This document shows positions 9,131 through 18,257 of a DNA stretch of 64,000 bases, in pieces. The notes beneath the pieces were generated by a model, which was not told the DNA's origin, did not search any database, and saw nothing but the letters and a program-made list of their open reading frames with translations. Source of the stretch: AP-15 sp963738185 (GTDB taxonomy: Bacteria > Pseudomonadota > Alphaproteobacteria > ATCC43930 > CGMCC-115725). The stretch is from the NCBI GenBank assembly GCA_963738185.1, contig CAVTVA010000003.1, forward strand, positions 1,798,001 to 1,862,000, given 5' to 3'. Each line of letters begins with the position of its first letter. The first letter of the stretch is position 1. The position numbers and the translations under genes are program-made.

Positions 9131-10351
9131 ATGAGCGTAGCCGCAATCGCCGCTGCCGCGCTGGCGGCGGCGGTGCTGGCGTTGGCCGCCGGAGTAGTCC
9201 TGCTGCTGCGCTTTGGCGCGCTGGCGGGCCGCGGCGAGGCGCCGATCGAGCCGGCGCTCGACCGCCTCGACCAAGGCTGGCGCGACGAGCTGTCGCGCAG
9301 CCGCGGCCTCGCAGCGGAGGAAGCCCGCCAGCTGCGCGAGGAAGTGGCCGGGGCGGTGATCCGGCTCGGCGATTCGCTGCAACGCACGGTCGAGGGCCGG
9401 CTCGACGCGATGCGCGCCGACAATTCCGAAAAGCTCGAGGCGATCCGCGCCACGGTCGATGAAAAGCTGCACAAGACGCTCGAAGACCGGCTTGGCGCCA
9501 GCTTCAAGCTGGTCAGCGCCCAGCTCGAGCAGGTGTTCAAGAGCGTCGGCGAGATGCAGACCTTGGCGGCCGGCGTCGGCGACCTCAAGCGGGTGCTGAG
9601 CAACGTCAAGACGCGCGGCACTTGGGGCGAAGTGTCGCTCGGCGGCATCCTCGAGCAGGTGCTGACCATCGAGCAATACGACCGCAATGTCGAAATCCGC
9701 CCGGGCAGCAGCCAGCGGGTCGAATTCGCCATCCGCCTGCCGGGGGCGGAAGGCGACGGCCCGTTGTGGCTGCCGATCGACGCCAAATTTCCGACCGAAG
9801 ATTACGAGCGCCTGTCGGAGGCCGCCGAGCGCGCCGACGCGGCGGCGGTCGAGGCGGCCGGCAAAGCGATCGAAGCGCGCATCAGGCTCGCCGCGCGCGA
9901 CATCTGCACAAAATACGTGGCGCCGCCGCACTCGACCGATTTCGCGCTGCTGTTCCTGCCGACCGAAGGGCTCTATGCCGAGATTGTGCGGCGCCCCGGG
10001 CTGGTCGATGCTTTGCAGCGCGACTGGCGGGTCGTCATCACCGGCCCGACGACCTTGCTGGCGCTGCTCAACAGCCTGCGCATGGGGTTTCGCAGCCTGG
10101 CGATCCAACGACGGTCGAGCGAGGTCTGGCAGGTGCTGCGCGCGGTCAAGACCGAGTTCGAGAAATACGGCGATATCCTGGACAAGGTGCAGAAAAAGCT
10201 GCATGAAGCATCGAAGACGATCGAAGACGTCGCCGTCCGCCGGCGGCAGATCGGCCGCAAGCTGGCGAGCGTCGAAACCTTGCCCGAAACCGAGGCCACC
10301 CTGCTGCTGCGGCTCGACGGAGCCGCCGAGGCGGCGGCGCTCGAGGATTGA
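9131..10351 (+). CDS. rmuC: DNA recombination protein RmuC
   Basis: A 406-residue RmuC protein. Residues 3-26 form one membrane-spanning or anchor helix. A coiled-coil region follows (about 40-120), and then the nuclease-like RmuC domain with 'SNVKTRGTWGEVSLGGILE', 'LPIDAKFPTEDYERL' and 'FLPTEGLYAEIV'. E. coli RmuC limits recombination between inverted repeats; the biochemical activity is not firmly known. Length is slightly short for the family. Two direct copies of GGGATCAGGGGC (9102-9125) lie just before the start. Confidence 0.9.
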   Translation: MSVAAIAAAALAAAVLALAAGVVLLLRFGALAGRGEAPIEPALDRLDQGWRDELSRSRGLAAEEARQLREEVAGAVIRLGDSLQRTVEGRLDAMRADNSEKLEAIRATVDEKLHKTLEDRLGASFKLVSAQLEQVFKSVGEMQTLAAGVGDLKRVLSNVKTRGTWGEVSLGGILEQVLTIEQYDRNVEIRPGSSQRVEFAIRLPGAEGDGPLWLPIDAKFPTEDYERLSEAAERADAAAVEAAGKAIEARIRLAARDICTKYVAPPHSTDFALLFLPTEGLYAEIVRRPGLVDALQRDWRVVITGPTTLLALLNSLRMGFRSLAIQRRSSEVWQVLRAVKTEFEKYGDILDKVQKKLHEASKTIEDVAVRRRQIGRKLASVETLPETEATLLLRLDGAAEAAALED

Positions 10352-10403
10352 GGGCGGAACGACTAAGGCCGGGGATTAAGACCCAGGGATTAAGCCCCGG
10401 GGA

Positions 10404-10628
10404 TTAAGCCCCAGGAGCTGGCTCCTCCAGCTCAATTTCGCCCTCGATGACGTGCTCGAGCCCGAGCTCCGGGACCGACAAGGTCATCCGCGGCTTCAGC
10501 ACGGCATTTTCGGCGAGCGTGCCGTCGGCCAGCGCCGCGCGCACCGCCCGCTCGACCTCGCGCTGCGAGGTGACCCCGACGACCTTGAGAAAGCTGCGGA
10601 TATCGATGTTGAACCGATCCTCGTTCAT
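10404..10628 (-). CDS. DUF6494 family small protein
   Basis: A 74-residue acidic cytoplasmic protein. 'DRFNIDIRSFLKVVGVTSQREVERAV' and 'VPELGLEHVIEGEIELE' match the small DUF6494 family found in alphaproteobacteria next to housekeeping genes. No function is known. GGAGGGA precedes the ATG at 10628. Just downstream of its stop (about 10366-10405) are three imperfect copies of GGGATTAAGMCCC. The gene is divergent from zapE. Confidence 0.75.
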   Translation of the reverse strand: MNEDRFNIDIRSFLKVVGVTSQREVERAVRAALADGTLAENAVLKPRMTLSVPELGLEHVIEGEIELEEPAPGA

Positions 10629-10769
10629 TGCCGTCCCTCCTGCGGGCCGCGACCGGGTTGCGCCTTGGCCTCAGCTCAAGTAGACCCCACACCCGCATCC
10701 CGCAATATCCCGCCAGCCTGCCCCCACCCGCTCCGCGGCGCAATGCCTGCCGGTTTTCTCAGTTTCTCC

Positions 10770-11903
10770 ATGAACGCGCTCGATTTGGGTTCGGCGTCCG
10801 AGCCGATGGCGGCCTACCGCGCGCTGCGCCAGCAGGGCCGGCTCGAACCCGATCCGGCGCAACAGCTCGCCGTCGAGCAGCTGCAGAGCCTCTATCGGGC
10901 GCTCCTCGATTACCGTTCCGAATCCGGGCTGCACGGCTGGCTAGCCCGCTTTGGCCTTGCCGAGCACAACGGCGCGCACGCCCCGATGGGCCTCTATCTG
11001 TGCGGTCCGGTCGGGCGCGGCAAATCGATGTTGATGGATCTGTTCTTCGCCACGGCGCCCGGGCCCCGAAAACGGCGGGTCCATTTCCACGCCTTTATGC
11101 TGGAAGTGCACGACCGCATCGAGCAGGAGCGGCGCGACAAGGCCCGCGAGCCGATTGCCAAGGTCGCGGCTGATATCGCGGCCGAGGCGACACTCTTATG
11201 CTTTGACGAGTTTCAGGTCGACAACATCGCCGATGCGATGATCCTCGACCGACTGTTTACCGCGCTGTTCGATGCCGGGATCGTGGTGGTGGCGACCTCA
11301 AACCGCGCACCCGACGAGCTTTACCAGCACGGCTTGCACCGTGACCGGTTTCTGCCGTTCGTCGCTCTGCTCAAACGCAAGCTCTACGTGCTCGAGCTCG
11401 ACAGCGGGCGCGACTATCGCCTCGCCCGCATCCATGGCAAGCGGGTCTATTATCATCCGCTCGGAGAGGCGGCGCACCAAGCGCTGGAGGCGGTCTTCGC
11501 CGAACTCGGCGACGGTGCGCCGGGCGAGCCGACCAGCCTGATCGTCAAGGCGCGCCCGCTCGCGGTCCCGCGCGCCGCGCGCAACCTCGCCTGGTTCGGC
11601 TTTGCCGATCTCTGCGCCAAGCCGCTCGGCGCCGCCGACTACCTGGCGCTCGCCGCGCGGTTCGCCGCTGTCATCGTCGAGGGCATTCCGCGGCTTGGGC
11701 ATGAGCAGCGCGACGAGGCGCGCCGCTTCAACATGCTGATCGACACGCTCTATGACGCGCGAACCCTGCTGATCGCCTCGGCCGAGGTGCCGCCCGAAGA
11801 AATCTTCGTCGCCGGCGACGGCAGCTTTGAGTTTCAGCGCACCGTATCGCGCCTCAACGAGATGCAGAGCGAGGCGTACATCGCCGACCGCCCGCGGCGG
11901 TAG
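10770..11903 (+). CDS. zapE: Cell division protein ZapE (AFG1-like ATPase)
   Basis: About 377 residues of the AFG1/ZapE AAA-type ATPase family. Visible are Walker A in 'LYLCGPVGRGKSMLMDLFF', Walker B in 'LLCFDEFQV', the 'HFHAFMLEVHDR' segment and the sensor 'VVATSNRAPDELY'. In E. coli ZapE binds FtsZ and acts during late division and under low oxygen. The start is uncertain: ATG 10770 (MNALDLG) and in-frame ATG 10743 are both possible, neither with a strong ribosome-binding site. Long in-frame sequence further upstream is not homologous. Confidence 0.88.
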   Translation: MNALDLGSASEPMAAYRALRQQGRLEPDPAQQLAVEQLQSLYRALLDYRSESGLHGWLARFGLAEHNGAHAPMGLYLCGPVGRGKSMLMDLFFATAPGPRKRRVHFHAFMLEVHDRIEQERRDKAREPIAKVAADIAAEATLLCFDEFQVDNIADAMILDRLFTALFDAGIVVVATSNRAPDELYQHGLHRDRFLPFVALLKRKLYVLELDSGRDYRLARIHGKRVYYHPLGEAAHQALEAVFAELGDGAPGEPTSLIVKARPLAVPRAARNLAWFGFADLCAKPLGAADYLALAARFAAVIVEGIPRLGHEQRDEARRFNMLIDTLYDARTLLIASAEVPPEEIFVAGDGSFEFQRTVSRLNEMQSEAYIADRPRR

Positions 11904-11979
11904 CGCTACCCCTCGCTCCCGCCGCCGACGGTTAAAAAGCAATAGGGCGATTACGACACTTGGCCGCCGCGCCCCTTCG

Positions 11980-12088
11980 CGTCATGCCCGCGAAAGCGGG
12001 CACCCAGAGCTCACGTGCCCCCGGCTCGAACTATGGGCAGCTGGCGCCGCGCGGCAGCTCCTGGACCCCCGCTTTCGCGGGGGCGACG
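11980..12088. repeat. Palindromic intergenic repeat, CGTCATGCCCGCG...CGCGGGGGCGACG type
   Basis: A 109-bp element whose ends are inverted copies (CGTCATGCCCGCGAAAGCGG at the left, CCGCTTTCGCGGGGGCGACG at the right). It lies between the stops of the convergent zapE and peroxiredoxin genes. This class of mobile palindromic unit is widespread between genes of alphaproteobacteria; transcribed, it would form a long hairpin. Confidence 0.75.
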
Positions 12089-12119
12089 AGGAAAGTAAGC
12101 CGAAACCAATCGGCTCGTA

Positions 12120-12605
12120 TTATAGAGCCTTCAGCATCGCCTCGGCGCCGGAGGCCTCGACCTGGCCCGGCTGGCTCTCGACGTTGAGCGATTTGACGAC
12201 GCCGTTGTCGACCAGCATCGAATAGCGCTTCGAACGCACCCCGAGCCCGCCTTTGCTCAGATCGAGCTCGAGCCCGAGGGCGCGGGCGAAATCACCGCTG
12301 CCGTCAGCCAGCATCGTCACCTTGCCGGCGGTGTTCTGGTCCCGGCCCCAAGCGCCCAGGACCGCGGGATCATTGACCGCGACGCAGGCGACCTCGTCGA
12401 TGCCCTTCGCCCTGATGTCGGCCGCCTTGTCGACATAGCCCGGCAGGTGGCGCTGCGAGCAGGCCGGGGTGAAGGCGCCCGGCACAGCGAACAGCACGAC
12501 CTTTCTGCCGCGGAAGAAATCGTCGGTGGTGACCTCTTTCGGCCCCTCAGGGGTAACCTGCCGCAAGGTCGCAGATGGCAGCTTGTCGCCGATCTTGATC
12601 GTCAT
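12120..12605 (-). CDS. Peroxiredoxin, Prx5 type
   Basis: A 161-residue thiol peroxidase. The peroxidatic Cys49 lies in 'VPGAFTPACSQRHLPGY', the Prx5-subfamily active-site signature, and the N-terminus has the typical 'IKIGDKLPSATL'. It reduces H2O2 and organic peroxides, with glutathione/glutaredoxin or thioredoxin as likely reductant. ATG 12605 is preceded by GGAGGGA; the frame is open farther upstream without homology. The neighbouring 3' side carries the palindromic repeat. Confidence 0.88.
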   Translation of the reverse strand: MTIKIGDKLPSATLRQVTPEGPKEVTTDDFFRGRKVVLFAVPGAFTPACSQRHLPGYVDKAADIRAKGIDEVACVAVNDPAVLGAWGRDQNTAGKVTMLADGSGDFARALGLELDLSKGGLGVRSKRYSMLVDNGVVKSLNVESQPGQVEASGAEAMLKAL

Positions 12606-12793
12606 GGGGAGTCCCTCCGGTGCGCGAAAGGTCACCGATAGCACAGCGCCCCGCGCCGGGCAAACCGCACCGGGCAGCGCCGGCCGCCGGTTTTTGTGCG
12701 GGCGCCCGGCAACAAAACCGTATGGTAGGCGTATAAACTGCGGGCTTGCACAAGGACGGGCGCGATGGCTGCTGGATCGCATCGGAGGGCGCG

Positions 12794-13351
12794 ATGAATT
12801 CGCTCGCGGGCCAGCTTCTGGTGGCGATGCCGCAGATGGAAGATCCCCGCTTTGCCAGGTCGGTCATCTATCTGTGCGCGCATAGCGGCGAGGCCGGCGC
12901 GATGGGGCTGGTGATCAACAAGCTGTTGGGCTCGCTGAGCATGGCCGAGCTGTTGGCGCAGCTCGAGATCGAGGCTGCCGGGCCAGCCAAGGGGCGCCCG
13001 GTGCATTTTGGCGGCCCGGTCGAGCCGGGGCGCGGCTTTGTGCTGCACACCGATGATTACCGCGAGGACGCAACCTTGCCGGTCGCCGGCAATATCTCGG
13101 TGACGGCCACCCTCGACATCCTGCGCGCGATCGGCAAAGGCCGCGGTCCGCGCCAGAGCCTGTTCGCGCTCGGCTACGCCGGATGGGCGCCGGGCCAGCT
13201 CGACGCCGAAATCCAGGCGAATGGCTGGCTCTCGGTCGCGGCGGACGAGGCGATCGTGTTCGACCCCGACCACGACGCCAAATGGCGGCGCGCGCTCGGC
13301 AAACTCGGCGTCGAGCCATCGACCCTGTCGAGCGACGCCGGCCACGCCTGA
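12794..13351 (+). CDS. YqgE/AlgH family protein
   Basis: A 185-residue UPF0301 protein with the diagnostic 'GQLLVAMPQMEDPRFARSVIYLCAHS', 'GAMGLVINK', 'VHFGGPVEPGRGFVLH' and 'FALGYAGWAPGQLDAEI' blocks. AlgH/YqgE proteins are cytoplasmic and linked to envelope or exopolysaccharide regulation in some species, but without defined biochemistry. ATG 12794 is chosen because GGAGG sits at about 12784. Divergent from the peroxiredoxin gene. Confidence 0.88.
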   Translation: MNSLAGQLLVAMPQMEDPRFARSVIYLCAHSGEAGAMGLVINKLLGSLSMAELLAQLEIEAAGPAKGRPVHFGGPVEPGRGFVLHTDDYREDATLPVAGNISVTATLDILRAIGKGRGPRQSLFALGYAGWAPGQLDAEIQANGWLSVAADEAIVFDPDHDAKWRRALGKLGVEPSTLSSDAGHA

Positions 13352-13366
13352 CGCCCGAACCCGCGG

Positions 13367-13729
13367 TCAAACCCGCTGGCTGCCGTACTGAATGACCAAA
13401 ATGCCGGCAACAACCAGCGCCGCCCCGATCCAAAATATCGGCCCGATCGGCTCGTCGAACAGATACCAGCCCAACAGCGGCACGATCACCATGCCGATGG
13501 CGACCCATGGGTAGGCCTGGCTCAACGGCACGCGCGACAGAATCCAAATCCATAATATCGTGGCAATGCCGTACAGGCTCAGTGCTGCGTACAAGACCGG
13601 GTCGCGCAGCACGGCGAGCAGCGCCTCGGCCGGTGGTGCGCCTTTCACCGCGAGCCCAAGCCTCTTGAACAATACCTGGCCACCGGCAAGCATAAAGGTG
13701 AAGGCGAGCAGAAAGGCCTGGTTCTTCAT
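13367..13729 (-). CDS. Small EamA/SMR-like membrane transporter
   Basis: A 120-residue integral membrane protein with four predicted transmembrane helices, the size of one half of a drug/metabolite transporter. 'AYPWVAIGMVIVPLLGWYLFDEPIG' and a C-terminal 'GAALVVAGILVI' match EamA/SMR half-transporters such as the ArnE/ArnF undecaprenyl-aminoarabinose flippase group. The cargo cannot be predicted. The frame stays open upstream, but the membrane protein starts at ATG 13729. It converges on the YqgE gene. Confidence 0.72.
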   Translation of the reverse strand: MKNQAFLLAFTFMLAGGQVLFKRLGLAVKGAPPAEALLAVLRDPVLYAALSLYGIATILWIWILSRVPLSQAYPWVAIGMVIVPLLGWYLFDEPIGPIFWIGAALVVAGILVIQYGSQRV

Positions 13730-13830
13730 GGCTGAGGACCGGGTTGCCTGGGCAAATCGGCGGGACCCACGCTGCCGGGGAGTGGCACGACTGCTCGCGC
13801 GCGGCTCGCAGCGCGGGCAAACCGCCAATG

Positions 13831-14412
13831 CTAGGGCAGATTGTAGCCGATCGCGCTTTCGATCTCGATCGTCTGTTTGACCGCCGGGCGGGCCATGATG
13901 CGCTCGAAATGGGCGTCGAGGCTCGGATATTCGCCGGCGGCAGGCGCGGTCGTCGTCTTGAACCGCCAATAGAGCCGGAACAGGTGGATGTCGGCGATCG
14001 AGTAATGGCCGCCGACCGCCCATTCGTTCGGTCCGAGCTTCGGGTCGGCGATCTTGAACACCTCCCGCCAGCGCTCGAGGCCGATGCGGCGGGCCGGATG
14101 GATGGTCGCGGCGATAAACGACATCCACGAGATCGCCTCAGCCTCGGCTTCGAGGCCCCCCTGCGGCCACAGCCCCGCCTCGGGGTAGCGCCGCGCGAGA
14201 TAATAGAGGGTGGCCGCCACCTCGGTCAGCTTGAGGCCGTCGACCAGCAGGGTTGGGACCTTGCCCTCGGGGTTGACCGCCAGATATTCGGGCAAATGCT
14301 GCTCACCCTTGGCGAGCGAGACCAGCCGGCGTTCGAACGGCACCCCGACCTCGTGCAAGGCGATATGCGTCGCCATGGCACTCGATCCGGGCGAAAAATA
14401 GAGGGTCAGCAT
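13831..14412 (-). CDS. Glutathione S-transferase family protein
   Basis: A 193-residue GST. The thioredoxin-like N-terminal domain begins 'LTLYFSPGSSAMATHIALHEVGVPFE' with catalytic-type Ser residues, and 'NPEGKVPTLLVDG' is the glutathione-binding cis-Pro region. The all-helical C-terminal domain contains 'YSIADIHLFRLY'. It is likely a cytosolic conjugating or disulfide enzyme of beta-like type; its substrate is unknown. Confidence 0.85.
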   Translation of the reverse strand: MLTLYFSPGSSAMATHIALHEVGVPFERRLVSLAKGEQHLPEYLAVNPEGKVPTLLVDGLKLTEVAATLYYLARRYPEAGLWPQGGLEAEAEAISWMSFIAATIHPARRIGLERWREVFKIADPKLGPNEWAVGGHYSIADIHLFRLYWRFKTTTAPAAGEYPSLDAHFERIMARPAVKQTIEIESAIGYNLP

Positions 14413-14437
14413 CGGAATTTTCCTTTCGGCTGGATTA

Positions 14438-15511
14438 TCAAATTCTCCGCGGGTCCCCGGTCGGAGCGAATTTCGGCATGACCTGCGCGCACAACAGCCG
14501 CATCGCGCCCACCACCTGTTGGTGCGGGATCAGGCCGCCGCAGTTCAGCTCGGCAAGTATCCCGCTCAACCCGATCTCAGCCTGCAAGCTTTGGAGACGG
14601 CCGGCGATCGTCTCCGGCGTGCCGATCAGGGCATTGGCCTCTACCGCGTCGTCGTAAGCGCGGCGGCGCAGCTCGTGCACCCGCCGCATGCGGCGCGCCG
14701 CGGTTTCCGGATCGACCAGCTTCGCCGCCCCTTCCAGCAAATTCGCCTGCTCGTGGTAGAAATGCATGATGCTTTCGCGGGGCTCGGCGCGGGCGCGCGC
14801 CTCGGTTTCGGCGATGTAGGTTGGCGCGGAAACAAAGACCTGGCCCCGGCCCGGATGCCCGGCCGCCTCCCAGGCCTGGTGATAAGTCTCGACCTGCCGG
14901 GCCAGATCGGCCCAGCTGGTGTGGCGCACCGAAGCGAAGACCGGCATGCCGCGGCGGCCGATCGCCGGGAACGTGTCCGGCGTGCTGGCGGCGATGCGGA
15001 TCGGCGGCGTCGGCTTCTGGTACGGCTGCGGCACGACGCTGACATTGTTGAAGCGGTGATAAGCGCCCTCATACGAAAAATTCGGCTCGGTCCAGGCGCG
15101 CTGGACGATATCGAGGATTTCGCGAAAGCGGGCCTGGCTCTCGGCATAGGAGACGCCGTAGGCTTCGTAGGTCTGCGCGACGCCGCTGCGCCCGACCCCA
15201 AAGATCAGCCTTCCGTGGCTCAGCTGATCGACCGTGGCCGCCTCCTCGGCAAGCCGCAGCGGGTGGCATAGCGGCAAGACCTGGACCGCGATCCCGATCT
15301 TGATGCGCCTGGTGCGCGCGGCAATGGCGCTGGCAATGCTGAGCGGCGCCGACAGCAACGAGCGTCGCGGCTCGAAGTGCAATTCGGCCAGCCACATCAC
15401 GTCGAGCCCGAGACGCTCGGCGGCATCGACCTGCTCCATCGCCTCGTCAAACGCCTCGCTCTCGGACCGGCCGGGGAGCGACGGAAACTCGTGGAACATG
15501 CCGAATTCCAT
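14438..15511 (-). CDS. LLM-class flavin-dependent oxidoreductase
   Basis: A 357-residue bacterial luciferase-like monooxygenase. Typical blocks are 'LGLDVMWLAELHF', 'RIKIGIAVQVLPLCHPLRLAEEAATVDQLSHGRLIFGVGRS' (here split for length) and the C-terminal 'LIGTPETIAGRLQSL'. Members use FMNH2 or F420H2 to oxidise small molecules. ATG 15511 (MEFGMFHEF) fits the usual family N-terminus; sequence upstream in frame is not homologous. Divergent from the 3-hydroxyisobutyrate dehydrogenase-like gene. Confidence 0.85.
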   Translation of the reverse strand: MEFGMFHEFPSLPGRSESEAFDEAMEQVDAAERLGLDVMWLAELHFEPRRSLLSAPLSIASAIAARTRRIKIGIAVQVLPLCHPLRLAEEAATVDQLSHGRLIFGVGRSGVAQTYEAYGVSYAESQARFREILDIVQRAWTEPNFSYEGAYHRFNNVSVVPQPYQKPTPPIRIAASTPDTFPAIGRRGMPVFASVRHTSWADLARQVETYHQAWEAAGHPGRGQVFVSAPTYIAETEARARAEPRESIMHFYHEQANLLEGAAKLVDPETAARRMRRVHELRRRAYDDAVEANALIGTPETIAGRLQSLQAEIGLSGILAELNCGGLIPHQQVVGAMRLLCAQVMPKFAPTGDPRRI

Positions 15512-15657
15512 AACCGGCCTCGCCCTCTCGCTGCAATTCCTGCGGCACCCTAGCCAAGCCCGCCATCCCAAGCCAAGCGCGATCACTCCTCCCCTATCCC
15601 GGCACCGCCGATAGTGCGAAGCTCGGATCAGCAATCGGCAATGGCAGTGGCAGGAGA

Positions 15658-16551
15658 ATGAGGATGGAGCTCGGCTATATCGGGTTGGGCAATATGGGCG
15701 GCGCCTTGGCCCGGCGGCTGATGCGCGAGCACAAGATCCGCGCCTTCGATCTCAGACCGGAGGTGGTGGCCCGCTTTGCCGAGGCGGGCGCGGTGCCGAC
15801 CCAGAGCGCGCAGGCGCTGGCCCGCGAAAGCGACATGGTCATGACCTGCCTGCCGACCTCGGCGCAGGTGCGCGACGTGCTGTTCGGCGAGGGCCGCGTG
15901 GCCGAGGTGCTGCGGCCGGGTCAAATCTGGGCCGACATGACCACCGGCGATCCGGGCGAGACCCGCGAGATGGCCGCGCGCCTCGCCGAGCAGGGAGTGC
16001 AGATGATCGATGCCCCGGTCAGCGGCGGCCCGCACGGCGCCAATGCCGGCACGATCGCGATCATGGTCGGCGCGCCGGCTGACATCTTCGCCAAGGTCAA
16101 GCCAATCTTTGCGACGATCAGCCCCAACATCTTTCACACCGGCGATGTCGGCACCGGACATGTCATGAAGCTGGTCAACAATGTGATCAGCGCCGGGGTG
16201 CGCGCCGTTACCTTCGAAGCGCTGGCGATGGGGATCAAGAACGGGCTCAGCCTCGAAACCTGCACCGCGGTTTTGCAGAAGGGCAGCGCCCGCAGTGCGG
16301 CGACCGAGCTGGCGCTCCCCAAGCTGTTGAAGAACGATTTCTCGGTCAGCTTCACGTTGGCGCTGATGCACAAGGATGTGCGGCTGGCGACCAAGCTCGG
16401 CATGGACAGCAACACGCCGATGGTGCTGGCCAATGTCGTGCGCGAATTGTTCCAGACCGTGATCAACGAGCACGGCGCCGACCAGGACACCCAGACCCTG
16501 GTCAAGCTGTTCGAGAAGAACGCGGGCATCGCGATCGCCCCGAAGAGCTGA
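15658..16551 (+). CDS. NAD(P)-dependent oxidoreductase, 3-hydroxyisobutyrate dehydrogenase family
   Basis: A 297-residue beta-hydroxyacid dehydrogenase. The Rossmann fingerprint is 'GYIGLGNMGGALARRL', the substrate-binding motif is 'DAPVSGGPHGANAGTI' and the catalytic Lys lies in 'GHVMKLVNNVISAG'. Likely substrates are tartronate semialdehyde, 3-hydroxyisobutyrate or related acids. AGGAG precedes ATG 15658; a second ATG six bases on is an alternative. It is distinct from the MmsB-like enzyme at 62.2 kb. Confidence 0.85.
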   Translation: MRMELGYIGLGNMGGALARRLMREHKIRAFDLRPEVVARFAEAGAVPTQSAQALARESDMVMTCLPTSAQVRDVLFGEGRVAEVLRPGQIWADMTTGDPGETREMAARLAEQGVQMIDAPVSGGPHGANAGTIAIMVGAPADIFAKVKPIFATISPNIFHTGDVGTGHVMKLVNNVISAGVRAVTFEALAMGIKNGLSLETCTAVLQKGSARSAATELALPKLLKNDFSVSFTLALMHKDVRLATKLGMDSNTPMVLANVVRELFQTVINEHGADQDTQTLVKLFEKNAGIAIAPKS

Positions 16552-16580
16552 GAAGCGGGTGAGCGGCGGCGGCATGCGTG

Positions 16581-16684
16581 CTTCGAGACGCCGCCTGCGG
16601 CGGCTCCTCAGCATGAGGATGTGCTGTTAATGGGATCAACGAAGCTCCTCATCCTGAGGAGCCCGCACAGCGGGCGTCTCGCAG
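16581..16684. repeat. Palindromic intergenic repeat, CTTCGAGACGC...GCGTCTCGCAG type
   Basis: About 104 bp with inverted ends (CTTCGAGACGC left, GCGTCTCG right) and an inner inverted pair CTCCTCAGCATGAGGA / TCCTCATCCTGAGGAG. It fills the gap between the oxidoreductase and SDR genes. This repeat type is common in alphaproteobacterial intergenic regions. A stretch CCTCGCGAAAGCGGGGAC (about 16691-16708) just after it looks like a half-copy of the 11980 element. Confidence 0.7.
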
Positions 16685-16768
16685 AGCCTGCCCTCGCGAA
16701 AGCGGGGACGGAAAGCGCAAGTCCAGCCGATTGTCAGTTGTCGAGGGCGCCTGTAGAGGAGGAAACCG

Positions 16769-17534
16769 ATGCGCTTTACCGATCGGGTCGCGATCATCAC
16801 CGCGGCGGCGAGCGGGATCGGCCGCGCCACCGCCGACATCATGGCGGCCGAAGGGGCGATCGTCGTTGCGGTCGATCTCGACCAAGGGCGCCTCGACGAC
16901 ACCGTCGCCGCGTTGCGCGCGGCCGGCGGGCGCGCCCATGGCCGGCGGGTCGACGTGCTCGACGCCGCCCAGGTCGACGCGCTTATCGCCTCGGTGGCGC
17001 GGGAATTCGGGTCGATCGACATCCTGGTCAACGCGGTCGGCGGCAGCACGATCATCCCGCATCCGGGGGCGGTAATGGATCAGCTGACCCTTTCCGACTG
17101 GCAGCGGCTGATCGCGTTCAACCTCGACGGCACATTCCTCGGCTGCCACGCCGTGGCGCCGGTCATGAAACGCCAGCGCCGCGGCAAGATCGTCAACCTC
17201 TCCTCGATCGCCGGGCGTGGGTTGAGCGAGTTCGAGCAGCGCCGCCTATGCCGCGGCCAAGGGCGGGATCATCGCCTTCACCCGCAAGATCGCTCACGAG
17301 CTCGGGCCCTATGGCATCAACGTCAACGCGATAGCACCCAGCCGCACCTTGACCGAGCGCATCCGGCCGCGCTGGGAGCAGCAGAGCCCCGAGGACCAGG
17401 CCGCCGAAATCGAGCGCACGCCCTTGCGCCGCATCGCCGAGGCGGCCGATCAGGCCAAGGTGATCTGCTTTCTCGCATCGAGCGACGCCGATTTCGTCAC
17501 CGGCGTCACAATCGACGTGACCGGCGGCAACTGA
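16769..17534 (+). CDS. SDR family oxidoreductase (frame broken by a +1 base)
   Basis: A short-chain dehydrogenase of about 254 residues. The cofactor motif 'TAAASGIGRATA', 'DILVNAVGG' and the catalytic Ser in 'KIVNLSSIAG' are in frame; the frame is lost at 17231-17240. After dropping one base there, the catalytic 'SAAYAAAKGG' (Tyr and Lys) and the C-terminal 'FVTGVTIDVTGGN' follow to the stop at 17534. All catalytic parts exist across the two frames, so a sequence error is likely. It is 38 bp upstream of tenA on the same strand. Confidence 0.82.
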
Positions 17535-17572
17535 CCCATCCACTCAGGGTGTTCGGCGAGAAGGACGGAGAA

Positions 17573-18243
17573 ATGACCAGTTTTTCGCAAGAGGCGCGAC
17601 AGCGCACGCACGCGCTGCGCGCCGCGATCGACGCGCTGCCGTTCAACACCGAGCTCGCCGCCGGCACGTTGGCGCGCGAGCGCTTTCAGCATTACATCAC
17701 CCAAGACGCGCTATACCTCAGAGAGTTCTCGCGGGCATTGGCGCTCGCCGCGGCCAAGGCGCCCGACGCGGCGACAATGCAGGCCTTCGCCCACTCGGCG
17801 CTGGGCGCGGTCGCGGTCGAGCAGCGCCTGCACGAGCGCTATCTGCGCGAGTTCGGCGCTCGATCCCGCCGGGCTTGCCGATGCCGAGCCGGCGCCCGAT
17901 TGCCTCGCCTATACCAGCTTTCTCCTCGCCACCGCCTATCACGAGCCGTGGGAGGTGCTGGTCGCGGCGCTATTGCCGTGTTTTTGGATTTATTGGGACG
18001 TCGGCTGCGCCATCGCCGCCAAGAGTTCGCCCGGCAATCCCTATCGCGCCTGGATCGACACCTATGCCGATCCGAATTTTGGTGAAGCGGTAGAGCGGGT
18101 GATCGCCACCGCCGATCGGGCGGCCGAGGCCGCGAGCGCTGCCGTGCGCGCGCCGCATGCTCGCCGCCTTTACCCGTGCCGCGCAATACGAATGGCTGTT
18201 CTGGGACGGCGCCTACCAGCGCCGCTCCTGGCCGCCGCTCTGA
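17573..18243 (+). CDS. tenA: TenA family protein (two apparent +1 shifts)
   Basis: A TenA/thiaminase-II-like protein of about 222 residues when joined. The N-terminus 'FNTELAAGTLARERFQHYITQDALYLREFSRALA' region and later 'FLLATAYHEPWEVLVAALLPCFWIYWDVG' plus 'NPYRAWIDTYADPNF' match the family. One extra base lies near 17855-17861 and another near 18150-18156; removing both gives a continuous frame to TGA 18243. TenA hydrolyses aminopyrimidines to salvage thiamin precursors, but some homologues have other roles. RBS-like AAGGACGGAG precedes ATG 17573. Confidence 0.8.
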
Positions 18244-18257
18244 CTTCCGTGGCTAAC

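Noticed and set aside
11980..12088. CRISPR-like or IS element interpretation of the palindromic repeats
   Set aside because: Single palindromic units without regular spacers, transposase or target duplications; they match dispersed intergenic repeats.
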